Shown here: positions 15,489-24,196 of the stretch, piece after piece | Layout of the letters: each line of letters starts with the position of its first letter | Position numbering within the stretch: the first letter of the stretch is position 1 | DNA from: Acidimicrobiia bacterium | GTDB lineage: Bacteria > Actinomycetota > Acidimicrobiia > Spongiisociales > JAENVV01 | NCBI GenBank assembly: GCA_029881355.1 | Contig: JAOUMT010000005.1 | Span: 1-34,472 of the forward strand | Direction of reading: 5' to 3' | Length of the DNA: 34,472 nt | Made by a program: the position numbers and the translations under genes | The notes under the pieces: model-generated | Seen by the model: only the letters and a program-made list of their open reading frames with translations | The model's database searches: none | What the model was told of the DNA's origin: nothing

Positions 15489-16199
15489 ATGCAACAGTTC
15501 AAGAGCCTCGCCGACCTGCTCGACCTGCAGGATGTGGATTCCCAAATCGATCGGCTGCTCCATGAACGTTCCCACCTTCCGGCGCTCGATGCGTATAAGA
15601 AGGCCCACAAAGCCCATGAGAAGGCCACCGCTACGCTCGCGCAACTTACTGCCGATCATAAGGAAACGGCTCTGACGCTCGACAAGCACGAGGGCGAATT
15701 GGAGTTGTTCGAGGGAAAAATCAACGCTCATGAGCAGCGGCTATTCGCCGGGGGACTCTCGGCTCGAGATGCCGAACACCTGCGCCTCGATGTCGCTTCG
15801 CTCAAGAAGCGTCGCTCCACCATGGAAGATGACGTCCTCGCCCTCCTCGACAGGAACGAAGAACTGGAAGCAGCCGTGGCCAAGGCCACCGAAGTCGTCG
15901 AGTCGACCGAGGCCACGATGAAAACCCATGAGGTGGAAGTCGCCGAAGCCTGGAAACGAATCGACGGCGAGATCGCCAGAAAAGAGTCCCGGAAAGAGGC
16001 CATCGTTCCACTGATCGATACGGACATCCTTGAACTCTACGAATCGTTGCGCAGCCACAAGGAAGGCGTCGGAGCGGCCCGACTTGCAGACGGGGTATGT
16101 GGCGGCTGCCATCTGACGCTATCGCCCGCCGAACAACTCGAAGTCCTCAGCGACGAACCGCCTCGTTGCCTCCACTGCAGGCGCATTCTGGTCGTCTAG
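15489..16199 (+). CDS. coiled-coil zinc-ribbon protein (DUF164 / CT398-like)
   Basis: This 236-residue protein has a long antiparallel coiled coil (about residues 1-180: SLADLLDLQDVDSQIDRLLH, then repeated heptads) and a C-terminal C4 zinc ribbon, CGGC about 199-202 and CLHC about 227-230. The AGGLSARDAEHLRLDVASLKKR turn and the DGVCGGCHLTLSPAE motif are typical. Relatives are annotated as C4-type zinc-ribbon proteins thought to act in nucleic-acid or secretion-linked regulation; the exact role is unsettled. The ATG abuts the Nif3 stop codon, and this pairing with Nif3 is common in actinobacteria. Confidence 0.93.
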   Translation: MQQFKSLADLLDLQDVDSQIDRLLHERSHLPALDAYKKAHKAHEKATATLAQLTADHKETALTLDKHEGELELFEGKINAHEQRLFAGGLSARDAEHLRLDVASLKKRRSTMEDDVLALLDRNEELEAAVAKATEVVESTEATMKTHEVEVAEAWKRIDGEIARKESRKEAIVPLIDTDILELYESLRSHKEGVGAARLADGVCGGCHLTLSPAEQLEVLSDEPPRCLHCRRILVV

Positions 16200-16714
16200 T
16201 GCTGCTCTATCACGTGGCAGGAGCCATCCTGCTGTTCCGGTATGTCTTCCGGGACCCCAAAGTCGACGTAAGGCTTCTGGCGCTCGGAGCCGTCCTGCCG
16301 AATCTCATCGACAAGCCGCTCGGTACGGTGCTGTGGCCTGACTATTTCGGTGCTGATCGGCTATTCGGACATAGCTTGCTCTTTCCGACTGCGATCATGG
16401 GTTTTGCCCTCCTCGTTACGAGACGAGGACGCCGGCGCCGAGGCATCATGGCGGTGGCCATCGGAGCCATGCTCCACCTCCTGCTTGATGGGATGTGGAC
16501 ATCGACGTCAACATTCCTTTGGCCGCTCTTCGGTGTGGCGTTTGAGGCTGGGCGGGCCGACTACTGGGGAAACCTCGGCGCGATTTTCACTCCAACGGCA
16601 ATAGTTCAAGAGCTGGCCGGCTTGGCCTACGTGGTGTACCTATACCGCAGTCGAGGGCTTTCGGACCCGGATGCCCGTCGTGCCGTGCTGGCGACTGGTC
16701 GCCTTCCGGTTTGA
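16199..16714 (+). CDS. membrane-bound metal-dependent hydrolase-like protein
   Basis: This protein of about 171 residues has several membrane segments and the sparse His/Asp motifs of membrane-bound metal hydrolase-like (YdjM/DUF457 type) proteins: ALGAVLPNLIDKPLG, RLFGHSLLFP and MLHLLLDGMW. I chose the GTG at 16199, which overlaps the last base of the zinc-ribbon stop; the ORF start at 16097 would run inside that gene. The enzyme activity of such proteins is generally untested. It lies third in the Nif3 run. Confidence 0.75.
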   Translation: MLLYHVAGAILLFRYVFRDPKVDVRLLALGAVLPNLIDKPLGTVLWPDYFGADRLFGHSLLFPTAIMGFALLVTRRGRRRRGIMAVAIGAMLHLLLDGMWTSTSTFLWPLFGVAFEAGRADYWGNLGAIFTPTAIVQELAGLAYVVYLYRSRGLSDPDARRAVLATGRLPV

Positions 16715-16732
16715 AGCTACCCTGATCGGCCG

Positions 16733-17428
16733 ATGAAAAGATTCAGGTTGTTCGCTGGAATTGCCGTGCTGTTGACTCTCGGGGCGTGCGGTCAGTCTGG
16801 CGTGCCCGTTTCGACAACGGCGAACCAGGTGAATGCCAACGAAATTATCGGGCCGGAAGTGGTGCTCGGCCAACTGTTCCAGGCGTTGGGCAGCGAGGAC
16901 TATGCGGCTACCGAGAGCCTGGTCGATGAGAGCCAGCTCGGCCTACTAACGGCTATCGAGGTGCCAGATGCTTCTGCGTATTTTGCCTATCAGCGCGATG
17001 GCCTGTCGGCCCAGGCACGCGACAACTTCTGGTCGGCATTTGCCACGTCCATGACCGGACTGGCCGGCGCTCCAGCCGAAGACATCAGCGCCCGAATCGA
17101 CCGGCAATTCGCGGCCGACGGTACTCGCTTCGCGATCGGACGGGTGCGGCAAGGAACCGTCGAGATCTCCGGCGATTTTGTTCTGAGGCTCGTCGACGAT
17201 CAGTGGCGGCTCGATGCGATTGCCACCTTCGGAGGGGCGTTTGTCGCTCCGATTCGTAACTGGCTACGGGTCATACCTCCGGCCGACATTGCCCCGGTGA
17301 GCGAACTGCTCCGACGCGACGCAGCCAGTTGGCAGCTGCTCGGCGACCTTCAGACCGACGAAAACGAAGCGGGCATCACCATCTCAAGCGAGGTGGCCGA
17401 TCTGCTTGTCGAAATCGGCGCCCGGTAA
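16733..17428 (+). CDS. hypothetical lipoprotein
   Basis: This 231-residue lipoprotein has the signal MKRFRLFAGIAVLLTLGAC, with the lipobox cysteine at residue 19, followed by a Ser/Thr-rich linker. The mature part is helical at first (VLGQLFQALGSEDYAATESL), then has strands reminiscent of NTF2-like or SnoaL-like folds (FVLRLVDDQWRLDAIATFGG). The family is not recognised. It follows the membrane hydrolase by 18 bases; TACCCT nine bases before the ATG may give it its own start. Confidence 0.78.
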   Translation: MKRFRLFAGIAVLLTLGACGQSGVPVSTTANQVNANEIIGPEVVLGQLFQALGSEDYAATESLVDESQLGLLTAIEVPDASAYFAYQRDGLSAQARDNFWSAFATSMTGLAGAPAEDISARIDRQFAADGTRFAIGRVRQGTVEISGDFVLRLVDDQWRLDAIATFGGAFVAPIRNWLRVIPPADIAPVSELLRRDAASWQLLGDLQTDENEAGITISSEVADLLVEIGAR

Positions 17429-17437
17429 GGCCGCCAA

Positions 17438-18427
17438 CTAGCCGGCGAGGGTTCGCAGCTTGGGAAGAACGTCGCGGCCCAGCATCTCGATGAGGGCTGG
17501 CTGATCCAGCGAAGCCATCTGGAACGTCACGACGTCCGCTTTGAGGTCGGTGACCAGCGGTGCGTACGTATCGATGATGTCTTCTGGCGTCGAGACCAAT
17601 GAGTATCGACCAAGCACCTCTTCGCGAGGTAGCTGATCAGCCCTCGTGCGAAGGTCCATGGGGTCCACGGCTTCAAGTCGCCCCGGGGCTCGGAGCCCAC
17701 GCCACGAGTAGAGCGCTTCCCAAGCTTCATCATGGTTTTCAGCTTTGATCGACCACCGGGTAGCAAGAATCTTGGGCGGGAGGCGACCGGCGGCGTCGGC
17801 CGCCTTTCTGGCAGGCTCGATGACCTTTTCGCGCGTTTCGGCGGGATCCTTGACCGACGTCACGATCCCTTCGGCCATCTCTGCCGCCAGCGCGGCCGAT
17901 TTTGGTCCTCCGGCTGCGAGCCAGATGGGTACGGGACCGAGGGGAGGGGAGTACAGCTTGGCGCGGTCGGTGACGTAGTGCTCCCCGTTGAAGGTGAGTT
18001 TCTCTCCGTCGAGGAGTCTGCGCATGATTTCAAGTGCCTCGCGCATCCGGGCGGCGCGCCCGGCGTAGTTGGGGAACTCGTAGCCGAGTGGGCCTTCATT
18101 GATGTTCTCACCGGTGCCAACACCGAGGTTGAATCGTCCCCCAGAAAGGCGATCGAGGGTAGCTGCTGCCTGGGCGACGACCGCCGGGTGATAGCGGAAC
18201 AGGGGCGTGGTCACACCCGTGGCGAAACTGACCCGGTCGGTGGCTTGAGCCATCGCGCCAATAGTTGAAAACGCGAACCCGGAAGCCGACTGGTCGTCGA
18301 CCCACGGATGGAAGTGCTCCGAGACGACGAGCATGTCGAAGCCGGCCTGTTCGGCCAGTTGGGCATGCTCGACGAGTTCTTCGGGTTGCCATTGCTCATG
18401 GCCGCAAAAGTACGCAAAAGTGGTCAT
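17438..18427 (-). CDS. F420-dependent LLM-class oxidoreductase (G6PDH-like, TIGR03557 type)
   Basis: This 329-residue flavin-independent oxidoreductase of the luciferase-like monooxygenase superfamily uses coenzyme F420. The sequence begins TFAYFCGHEQWQPEELVEHA and contains VVSEHFHPW, the SFATGVTTPLFRYHPAVVAQ segment, GGRFNLGVGTGENINE and a later PIWLAAGGPKSAALAAEMA. The E/H pair and GTGENINEG match the F420-binding G6PDH-like subfamily. The true substrate is unknown: enzymes of this group include glucose-6-phosphate dehydrogenases and others of unknown function. It is a single gene divergent from the AAA+ operon. A TAGCCT box lies six bases before its ATG. Confidence 0.93.
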   Translation of the reverse strand: MTTFAYFCGHEQWQPEELVEHAQLAEQAGFDMLVVSEHFHPWVDDQSASGFAFSTIGAMAQATDRVSFATGVTTPLFRYHPAVVAQAAATLDRLSGGRFNLGVGTGENINEGPLGYEFPNYAGRAARMREALEIMRRLLDGEKLTFNGEHYVTDRAKLYSPPLGPVPIWLAAGGPKSAALAAEMAEGIVTSVKDPAETREKVIEPARKAADAAGRLPPKILATRWSIKAENHDEAWEALYSWRGLRAPGRLEAVDPMDLRTRADQLPREEVLGRYSLVSTPEDIIDTYAPLVTDLKADVVTFQMASLDQPALIEMLGRDVLPKLRTLAG

Positions 18428-18433
18428 GGCTTC

Positions 18434-18439
18434 AGGCTA
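18434..18439 (-). promoter_or_regulatory. -10 box TAGCCT for the F420 oxidoreductase
   Basis: On the minus strand TAGCCT is separated by six bases from the ATG at 18427, with no ribosome site. This gives a leaderless arrangement. Confidence 0.55.
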
Positions 18440-18500
18440 GTCGGCCTGTCCAGTTGCTCAGTACCATCAAAACTTCGCTCTCGTATCCACCGGACTCAGA

Positions 18501-18506
18501 TAGGGT
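18501..18506 (+). promoter_or_regulatory. -10 box TAGGGT for the AAA+/VWA operon
   Basis: TAGGGT lies six bases before the ATG at 18513, matching the leaderless spacing. The 85-base gap also holds the divergent F420 gene promoter. Confidence 0.55.
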
Positions 18507-18512
18507 GCCTAC

Positions 18513-19916
18513 ATGGACTACACGGCAATCAACACCATCGGGGCTTTGCGAGGATCAGGGTGGGTGGATCGCAGTGTCAAGGACGAGTTGCGCGACAACC
18601 TGATGCAGAGAATGCGGGCGGGTGCCGAACTCTTCCCGGGAATCGTCGGATTCGATCAGACGGTTATTCCGGCGCTGGAGAGGGCAATTCTCGCCGGACA
18701 CGACATCATCATGCTCGGCGAGCGAGGGCAGGCCAAGACCCGCCTGATCAGGAGGCTCGTCGATCTGCTTGATCCGCAGTCGCCGACCATCGACGGATGC
18801 GAAATCAACGATTCACCGTTACGGCCGGTGTGCGCCGCCTGCTTGGCGACCGTCGCCTCCGAGGGTGATCTGACCCCGATCCGCTGGGTGACACCCGAAG
18901 CTCGGTATGGAGAGAAGCTGGCCACGCCCGATACTGCGGTTGGTGACCTCATCGGAGATGTCGACCCGATCAAGGTGGCCGAGGGTCGTTATCTGGCCGA
19001 TCAGCTCACGATCCACTACGGTCTCGTTCCCCGCTCGCATCGGGGGATCTTTTCGATCAATGAGCTACCCGACTTGCCGACCCGGATTCAGGTCTCACTT
19101 CTGAACGTCCTCGAGGAGCGTGACATTCAGATCCGCGGGTATCGAGTGAGTCTGCCACTCGACATCTTGCTCATCGCCTCGGCCAACCCCGAGGATTACA
19201 CCAACCGGGGCCGGATCATCACCCCGCTCAAGGACCGGTTTGGATCGGAAGTGCGTACGCACTATCCGCTGACGATCGAAGACGAAATCGCCATCATGGA
19301 GCAGGAAGCCGCACCGCCTCCTCCCGGGGTCGAGGTGGCCGTCCCGACTTTCTTGAAGGAGATACTTGCGGAACTCACTCACGCGGTCCGCGTTTCGTCA
19401 CATATCAACCAGCGGTCCGGTGTGTCGGTTCGGTTCTCAATTGCCAACCTCGAAACCCTGGTTGCCTCCACCGTCCGCCGAGCGTTGCGGGTCGGTAACG
19501 GCGCGGCGGTCGCCCGGGTTGCCGACCTGCCAGCCGTACTGTTGGCGTCGCTCGGGCGCATCGAGTTCGAGGTTTTTGAGGAGGGGCGGGAGATGGATGT
19601 GTTGCGGCGACTCCTGGCGACCGCAGTTGTCGAAGTTTTCCGCGACCACTCCTACGGAGTGGAATTCACCGACCTGCTGGATGTTTTCGAAGGTGGCGCC
19701 ATCATCGAATCCGGCGACCTCGTCCCTTCCGAGGCAATGTTGTCCTCGGTTGCCGGACTCGAAGTTCTCACAGAGTTTGCGCGCCGGATCGGGGTCGTCG
19801 AAGAGTCCCCGCACCATCTTGCGAGCGTCCTTGATTTTGCACTTGAAGGCCTACACCTGACCCGCCGTCTCAACAAGGACGGCGACGCCGGGAGCTCTCT
19901 TTACGGCCTTGGCTGA
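18513..19916 (+). CDS. MoxR/ChlI-type AAA+ ATPase
   Basis: This 467-residue AAA+ ATPase belongs to the magnesium-chelatase ChlI / MoxR group that works with VWA-domain partners as a chaperone-like machine. Walker A is GERGQAKTR (about residue 70), with Ala replacing the usual Gly of GxxGxGKT. The Walker B region reads GIFSINELPDLPTRIQVSLL, with Asn before the Glu. The sensor 1 segment IASANPEDYTNRGRIITPLK and the arginine-containing KDRFGSEVRTHYPLT follow. A zinc-like pair, CAAC (about 110-113), is present. As I recall, the NELPDL form is common in this actinobacterial subfamily rather than a defect. It shares one base with the VWA gene, so the two are coupled. Confidence 0.9.
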   Translation: MDYTAINTIGALRGSGWVDRSVKDELRDNLMQRMRAGAELFPGIVGFDQTVIPALERAILAGHDIIMLGERGQAKTRLIRRLVDLLDPQSPTIDGCEINDSPLRPVCAACLATVASEGDLTPIRWVTPEARYGEKLATPDTAVGDLIGDVDPIKVAEGRYLADQLTIHYGLVPRSHRGIFSINELPDLPTRIQVSLLNVLEERDIQIRGYRVSLPLDILLIASANPEDYTNRGRIITPLKDRFGSEVRTHYPLTIEDEIAIMEQEAAPPPPGVEVAVPTFLKEILAELTHAVRVSSHINQRSGVSVRFSIANLETLVASTVRRALRVGNGAAVARVADLPAVLLASLGRIEFEVFEEGREMDVLRRLLATAVVEVFRDHSYGVEFTDLLDVFEGGAIIESGDLVPSEAMLSSVAGLEVLTEFARRIGVVEESPHHLASVLDFALEGLHLTRRLNKDGDAGSSLYGLG

Positions 19917-21850
19917 TGTTGCCCTATCGGTACTCGGCGTGGGATGGTTCCCAGGACCCGCTGTCGGCCGAGCTGCCTGTAGACCAACTGGTTGAACAAT
20001 TCTCGGAGGATCTTCTCGACGGCTGGTCAGCTGACGAATCTCTAGAACGGCTCCTTCGTCGCGGGATGCCTGGTCGTTTTTCGGGTCTTGATCAGTTACG
20101 GGAGCGGATCGAACAGATGCGGCGGGAGGCTTCCGAGCGGTTGGGAACCGAGGGTCCGATTGCCAAGATCCGCGAACGCCTCGAAGAGATCATCGAAACC
20201 GAACGTATGGAGCTTTCGGCCCTCGATACCGATGATGCCCGCTTCCGGGAGGTTGCACTGGACGCGCTGCCAGACTCGTTGGCTGAGACGGTGGCCGAGC
20301 TGAAGAATTATGACTTTGCCTCTGCCGCCGCGGCTGAAGCGTTTGAAGCGCTCCTCGACGACCTCCGACGCGACGTGATGGATCGGATGTTTCGACAGCT
20401 TTCTGACTCGATGGCCGACCCCGACGCAGAAACGATGGCAGCTCTCAAGGACATGCTGGCCGACCTGAACAGCCTGCTCGATCAGCGCCTGGCGGGGACC
20501 GGTCCATCTGAAGAGGAATTCGCCGCATTCATGTCCAAGCACGGACAGTTCTTTCCCGAGAACCCCGGTAACCTCGACGAATTGCTGCATGCGCTCGCTC
20601 AGCGAGCGGCAGCGTTTTCTCGTTTCATGGCCAACCTGTCGCCTGAGCAGCGAGCCGAGTTGTCTTCGCTCATGGACACCGTCATGGACGATCTTGATCT
20701 TGCCTTTCAGATGGATCAGCTGGGGCGATCGCTCCGGTCCCTGGCGCCCGACCTCGACTGGAGCGGGCCGATGGACGGCGACGGTGAGGGCCCCGACGGA
20801 CTGGGGGCCGCCCTCAACGCCATAGAGGACTTGTCGGCGATGGAGAATCTTGAACGGGCACTCGGTCAGAACTACCCGGGAGCATCACTGTCCGATGTAG
20901 ATCCTGATGAGCTGGCTAGAACCCTCGATGACGACGCAAGGCGTGATCTCGAACGACTCAAGAAGATTGAGCGAGCTTTGGAACGGGCTGGCGTAATCGT
21001 GCGAAGCTCCGGACGATTGGAGCTCACGCCCCGGGGGGTTCGCAAGCTGGGAGAGCGAGCCCTGGCGAAAGTGTTCGAGCGAATAACCACCGACCATCCA
21101 GGTTCGCATGACGTTGACGCACCCGGAGGGATGGGCGAACCGACCGGCTCATCGCGACCCTGGCAGTTTGGAGACGCGTTTCGCCTTGATCTGCAACGCA
21201 CTTTGAGCAACGCCGTGCTGCGCGAAGGACCCATGAAGGGGCGAATATCGTTGGCGCCAGAAGATTTCGAGATCGCCGAGCACGAAGTGAAGACGTCGGT
21301 GGCGACGGTGCTGTTGCTCGATATGAGTCGGTCGATGCCCTTGCGGGGCCATTGGTTGGGCGCCAAGCGGATGGCCCTGGCGCTCCATTCGCTGATTTCG
21401 ACGGCGTACCCGGAGGACCATCTCGAAATCGTCGCTTTTTCCGACTACGCCAGAGTGATGTCCCCCGCCGACCTCGGCCAGGTTGACTGGGAGCCCGTAT
21501 ATGGAACCAACATGGAGCATGCGTTCAACCTGGCTGGTCGTATCCTCGCTCGTCATCGGGACGCCACCAAACAGGTGCTGCTGGTGACCGACGGCGAGCC
21601 CACTGCTCACCTTGAGGGCGATGAAGTCTTCTTCCAGTGGCCTCCTGCCCGGCGGACGATTGACCTGACGTTCAAAGAGGCGATGCGGCTCGCCAAGTCC
21701 GGAGTCACGATGAACATTTTCATGCTCGAACAAGAACCAGCCCTGGTGGCGTTTGTTGACCGGTTGGCCAAAATCGTCAACGGGCGGGTGTTTGCGGCCC
21801 GTTCTGACGAGTTGGGTGACATGATCGTCCGCGACTACCTCGCCCGATAG
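19916..21850 (+). CDS. VWA domain protein, partner of the AAA+ ATPase
   Basis: This 644-residue protein has a long helical, acidic N-terminal region (about residues 1-440) and a C-terminal von Willebrand A domain (about 465-640). The metal site DMSRSMP (DxSxS) and the LLVTDGEPTAH loop are intact, and the NxxHAF and T (YGTNMEHAF) positions supply the remaining metal ligands. The helical part is rich in Met/Glu (LDQLRERIEQMRREASERL; the repeated DALPDSLAETVAELKNYDF run). Such pairs typically insert metals or remodel partner complexes, but the client is unknown. It begins at the A of the upstream TGA stop (TGATG). It converges on the SCO1664 gene almost end to end. Confidence 0.9.
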   Translation: MLPYRYSAWDGSQDPLSAELPVDQLVEQFSEDLLDGWSADESLERLLRRGMPGRFSGLDQLRERIEQMRREASERLGTEGPIAKIRERLEEIIETERMELSALDTDDARFREVALDALPDSLAETVAELKNYDFASAAAAEAFEALLDDLRRDVMDRMFRQLSDSMADPDAETMAALKDMLADLNSLLDQRLAGTGPSEEEFAAFMSKHGQFFPENPGNLDELLHALAQRAAAFSRFMANLSPEQRAELSSLMDTVMDDLDLAFQMDQLGRSLRSLAPDLDWSGPMDGDGEGPDGLGAALNAIEDLSAMENLERALGQNYPGASLSDVDPDELARTLDDDARRDLERLKKIERALERAGVIVRSSGRLELTPRGVRKLGERALAKVFERITTDHPGSHDVDAPGGMGEPTGSSRPWQFGDAFRLDLQRTLSNAVLREGPMKGRISLAPEDFEIAEHEVKTSVATVLLLDMSRSMPLRGHWLGAKRMALALHSLISTAYPEDHLEIVAFSDYARVMSPADLGQVDWEPVYGTNMEHAFNLAGRILARHRDATKQVLLVTDGEPTAHLEGDEVFFQWPPARRTIDLTFKEAMRLAKSGVTMNIFMLEQEPALVAFVDRLAKIVNGRVFAARSDELGDMIVRDYLAR

Positions 21851-22537
21851 TCACCACATCGGCCAGGGAACCGCCGGACGGTCGAGTGGGGGGTGTGGAT
21901 GTACTCCACTCTCCAGCAAATGAGCGGTTCGAGTCGCGAGCGCGTCGGCCTCGACCCGACTAAGCAGGTCACTGACCCGGGCGTGCAAGCCAGATTTGAG
22001 CGAGTCGGTCAGATTTGTCAATCCTTTGATGAGCGGGGCCGGGAGGGGACGTCCCGCGAAGCCCCATAGGATCGTCCGGAGCTTCTCCTCGTAATGGAAC
22101 GAAAGCCCGTTGTCGATCGCCCACAGGTCGTGGGTGCTTTCTTCAACAATGATGTGTCCGAGTTTGCGGTCAGCGTTGTTGATAATCACATCGAGGACTG
22201 CGAACGGCCAGAGCCGCTCGGATGGTTCCTCGAGCAAGGGGCGGGGATCGAACTCGAAATCTTCTTTGATGAACAACTGGGTCGAACCCAGCCCGAATGG
22301 CCCTTCGACGAGGTAGGTCGGTGGGACGATCGAGAGTCCCATGGCTGCCGACACCTCCCAGGTCAGAACCTCCCGCGCGGCGAGCGTGCCAAAGGGAAAA
22401 TCCCACAAGGGTCGTTCTCCGTCGGCGGGCTTGTAGATGCCTTGGTGTCCGTCATCGAGGTCAACGAGGAGGGTGGCATTGGAAGCGTACGGCATCCGGC
22501 CGACCACGTTGACGATGGCTGGGCCGGTGGACGTCAC
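21851..22537 (-). CDS. SCO1664 family protein
   Basis: This protein of about 228 residues belongs to the SCO1664 family (TIGR03843), which has a PI3/PI4-kinase or HipA-like fold. Recognisable parts are GRMPYASNATLLVDLDDGHQ, YKPADGERPLWDFPFGTLA, REVLTWEVSAAMGLSIVP, WPFAVLDVIINNADRKLGHI and AIDNGLSFH. The Asn/Asp residues in the NNADRKLGH and DNG segments look like the catalytic loop and metal site of an ATP-grasping kinase. I place the start at the GTG overlapping the DUF3090 stop (GTGA); an upstream GTG at 22567 is also possible. It is third in a conserved actinobacterial trio with DUF3090 and the phosphatase. Confidence 0.85.
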   Translation of the reverse strand: MTSTGPAIVNVVGRMPYASNATLLVDLDDGHQGIYKPADGERPLWDFPFGTLAAREVLTWEVSAAMGLSIVPPTYLVEGPFGLGSTQLFIKEDFEFDPRPLLEEPSERLWPFAVLDVIINNADRKLGHIIVEESTHDLWAIDNGLSFHYEEKLRTILWGFAGRPLPAPLIKGLTNLTDSLKSGLHARVSDLLSRVEADALATRTAHLLESGVHPHPPLDRPAVPWPMW

Positions 22538-23025
22538 CCTGCGTGATGACCGTTGGAAGCCGGACACTGATGGTCACCCGGCCCCATGGGGAGCTGGCAT
22601 CGGGGACAGATCGGGCGTCCTTTGTCCACGACCTCGAATCCCTTGATGGCGGCCGCCTGAAGTTGTTCGGGGGCGATCACGAAGTCAAACGCTTCTGCGC
22701 CGTCGACCGAAACGAGTTCGAGCGTCATGAGGTCCGATTCAGGCTGAACGGCCATGCTCATGGCACCCACCCTGAACCGAACTTCGTCCGGCTCGCCGAG
22801 GGTCAGTCTTGTCAGGATCAAGTTCATGCCGTCGGGATCGGGCAGAATGTTGGCCTGGGCGAGGGCCGTCAGTGCATAGTCGGCCAATGCGGCGATCTGG
22901 CCTTTCTCGGCGATGAACCAATACGATACGGCGTTGGCGACAACGTGAAGGTAAAACGTGCGCTCGCCCGGCTCTCCGATTGCCCCAACGGCAAAACGCT
23001 CGGCGGGTCCGAGGTGTTCAGTCAT
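22534..23025 (-). CDS. DUF3090 family protein
   Basis: This 163-residue protein is of the DUF3090 (TIGR03847) family, known almost only from Actinobacteria and of unknown function. Typical pieces are ERFAVGAIGEPGERTFYLHV, YWFIAEKGQIAALADYA, VRFRVGAMSMAV and a C-terminal CPRCQLPMGPGDHQCP zinc-ribbon-like cluster (CPRC, C after DHQ, one further His). The ATG at 23025 overlaps the end of the phosphatase gene by 8 bases; the longer ORF from 23175 runs inside that gene. The order phosphatase, DUF3090, SCO1664 is the conserved one. Confidence 0.9.
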   Translation of the reverse strand: MTEHLGPAERFAVGAIGEPGERTFYLHVVANAVSYWFIAEKGQIAALADYALTALAQANILPDPDGMNLILTRLTLGEPDEVRFRVGAMSMAVQPESDLMTLELVSVDGAEAFDFVIAPEQLQAAAIKGFEVVDKGRPICPRCQLPMGPGDHQCPASNGHHAG

Positions 23026-23623
23026 TGAGTCTCCCGTACGAGTTGATGGTCTCGACCATGGGAAAGCCGAGCGTGGGGACGTGCACCACCGAAACCGAGG
23101 CAGGCGACACGATGATGCGTTGGAACGTGTCGAGCGGTTGACCGAGGTAATGAGCCAGGATCGCCTTGATGACATCCGAGTGCGACACGATCGCCACGGT
23201 TTGCTTCCTATGGCGGGAGGCGATCTCGTTGCAAGCCGTGACCGCCCTGGTCTGCATCTCCGGGAAGCTTTCTCCGCCAGGGAACCGGGCTTGGGAGGGA
23301 GTCGTGATGACCTGGCCCCACAGTTTAAGCTTGCGCAGGTCTGACAGATTGCGGCCCTGCCACGTTCCGAAGTCGACTTCTTGAACTCCGTCTACTTCGA
23401 TCGGGTCGAGCCGGTGGGGTCGAGCGATGATGGCAGCGGTTTCAGCGGTCCTCGTGATCGGCGACGTGTAGATCGCCTTGATCTTGACGTCGGCAAGGCA
23501 CTCGGCGGTACGGTGGGCGATTTCTTCGCCGGCCTCACCGAGTGAGATGTTGGGTAGTCGTCCGGTGAGTTTCTTTCCGGTCTCAGGTGTCGGAGCATGC
23601 CGGATGAGGAGGAGTCGGGCCAT
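23018..23623 (-). CDS. histidine phosphatase family protein (MSMEG_4193 type)
   Basis: This 201-residue protein is of the histidine phosphatase superfamily (MSMEG_4193, TIGR03848). The catalytic His is in LLLIRHAPTPETG (RHG-type, here RHA). The second Arg is in YTSPITRTAETA, the Glu in EVDFGTWQGR, and the second His in IVSHSDVIKAILAHYLG. Substrate is unknown. It is first of the actinobacterial trio and overlaps DUF3090. It lies 11 bases after the membrane protein gene. A TAGCCT box eight bases before the ATG suggests a possible internal start. Confidence 0.92.
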   Translation of the reverse strand: MARLLLIRHAPTPETGKKLTGRLPNISLGEAGEEIAHRTAECLADVKIKAIYTSPITRTAETAAIIARPHRLDPIEVDGVQEVDFGTWQGRNLSDLRKLKLWGQVITTPSQARFPGGESFPEMQTRAVTACNEIASRHRKQTVAIVSHSDVIKAILAHYLGQPLDTFQRIIVSPASVSVVHVPTLGFPMVETINSYGRLND

Positions 23624-23634
23624 AGATGAGCAGG

Positions 23635-24183
23635 CTAGACGGTATCTTCAGGTGTTTCGACGGCGATGACCCGATCCGTCCCGAAGGCGGCGATGGCAAC
23701 CCCGATACCGTGGGCGGCGATGAGACCGATGGCCGCCACCGAAAAACCGACGCCACTGTTCGCGGCGACATCGCCCACCGTCGGAGCTCCCACGACGTAA
23801 ACGAGACCGGCGGTAACGGCGAGCAGCGGGACCACGAGACTAATCAGACTGCCGATCCACACCGGTAGCGGGTAGATCGATGGCTGGAGACTGACGGCCA
23901 GATTGCCGGCCCCGAGTGCGAGGGCCGCCGCCAGGATGATCAGAGCGGTGCCAGGCAGGTCAGCTGCGACTGCGACACCGAGGACGGGCCACGCCAGTCG
24001 GAGAATCTGTAATCCGACGCCGGTGACGACGTGGGAAAGTCGCCAGTAGAAGTATCCGATCGCCAGGCATCCAGGTCCGATGGCATAAGCGAACGGGTCC
24101 CAAACGGCCAGTGCCGTCGCCGCGAGCACAATCAGCATGCCGCCAAGCGCTCCGATCGTCGTTCGAGTTTTGAGCTTCGTCAC
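23635..24183 (-). CDS. hypothetical membrane protein
   Basis: This 182-residue integral membrane protein has about five or six hydrophobic segments (for example IGALGGMLIVLAATALAVW, GTALIILAAALALGAGNLAV, VWIGSLISLVVPLLAVTAGLVY and VGFSVAAIGLIAAHGIGVAIA). No family is recognised. The start is GTG at 24183, without a ribosome site; instead TAAACT, which contains the stop codon of the upstream gene, sits seven bases upstream. Confidence 0.72.
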   Translation of the reverse strand: MTKLKTRTTIGALGGMLIVLAATALAVWDPFAYAIGPGCLAIGYFYWRLSHVVTGVGLQILRLAWPVLGVAVAADLPGTALIILAAALALGAGNLAVSLQPSIYPLPVWIGSLISLVVPLLAVTAGLVYVVGAPTVGDVAANSGVGFSVAAIGLIAAHGIGVAIAAFGTDRVIAVETPEDTV

Positions 24184-24190
24184 CCGGAGG

Positions 24191-24196
24191 AGTTTA
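24191..24196 (-). promoter_or_regulatory. -10 box TAAACT overlapping the dehydrogenase stop codon
   Basis: On the minus strand TAAACT begins with the TAA stop of the dehydrogenase gene and ends seven bases before the GTG of the membrane protein gene. It may give that gene an extra leaderless start inside the run. Confidence 0.4.
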
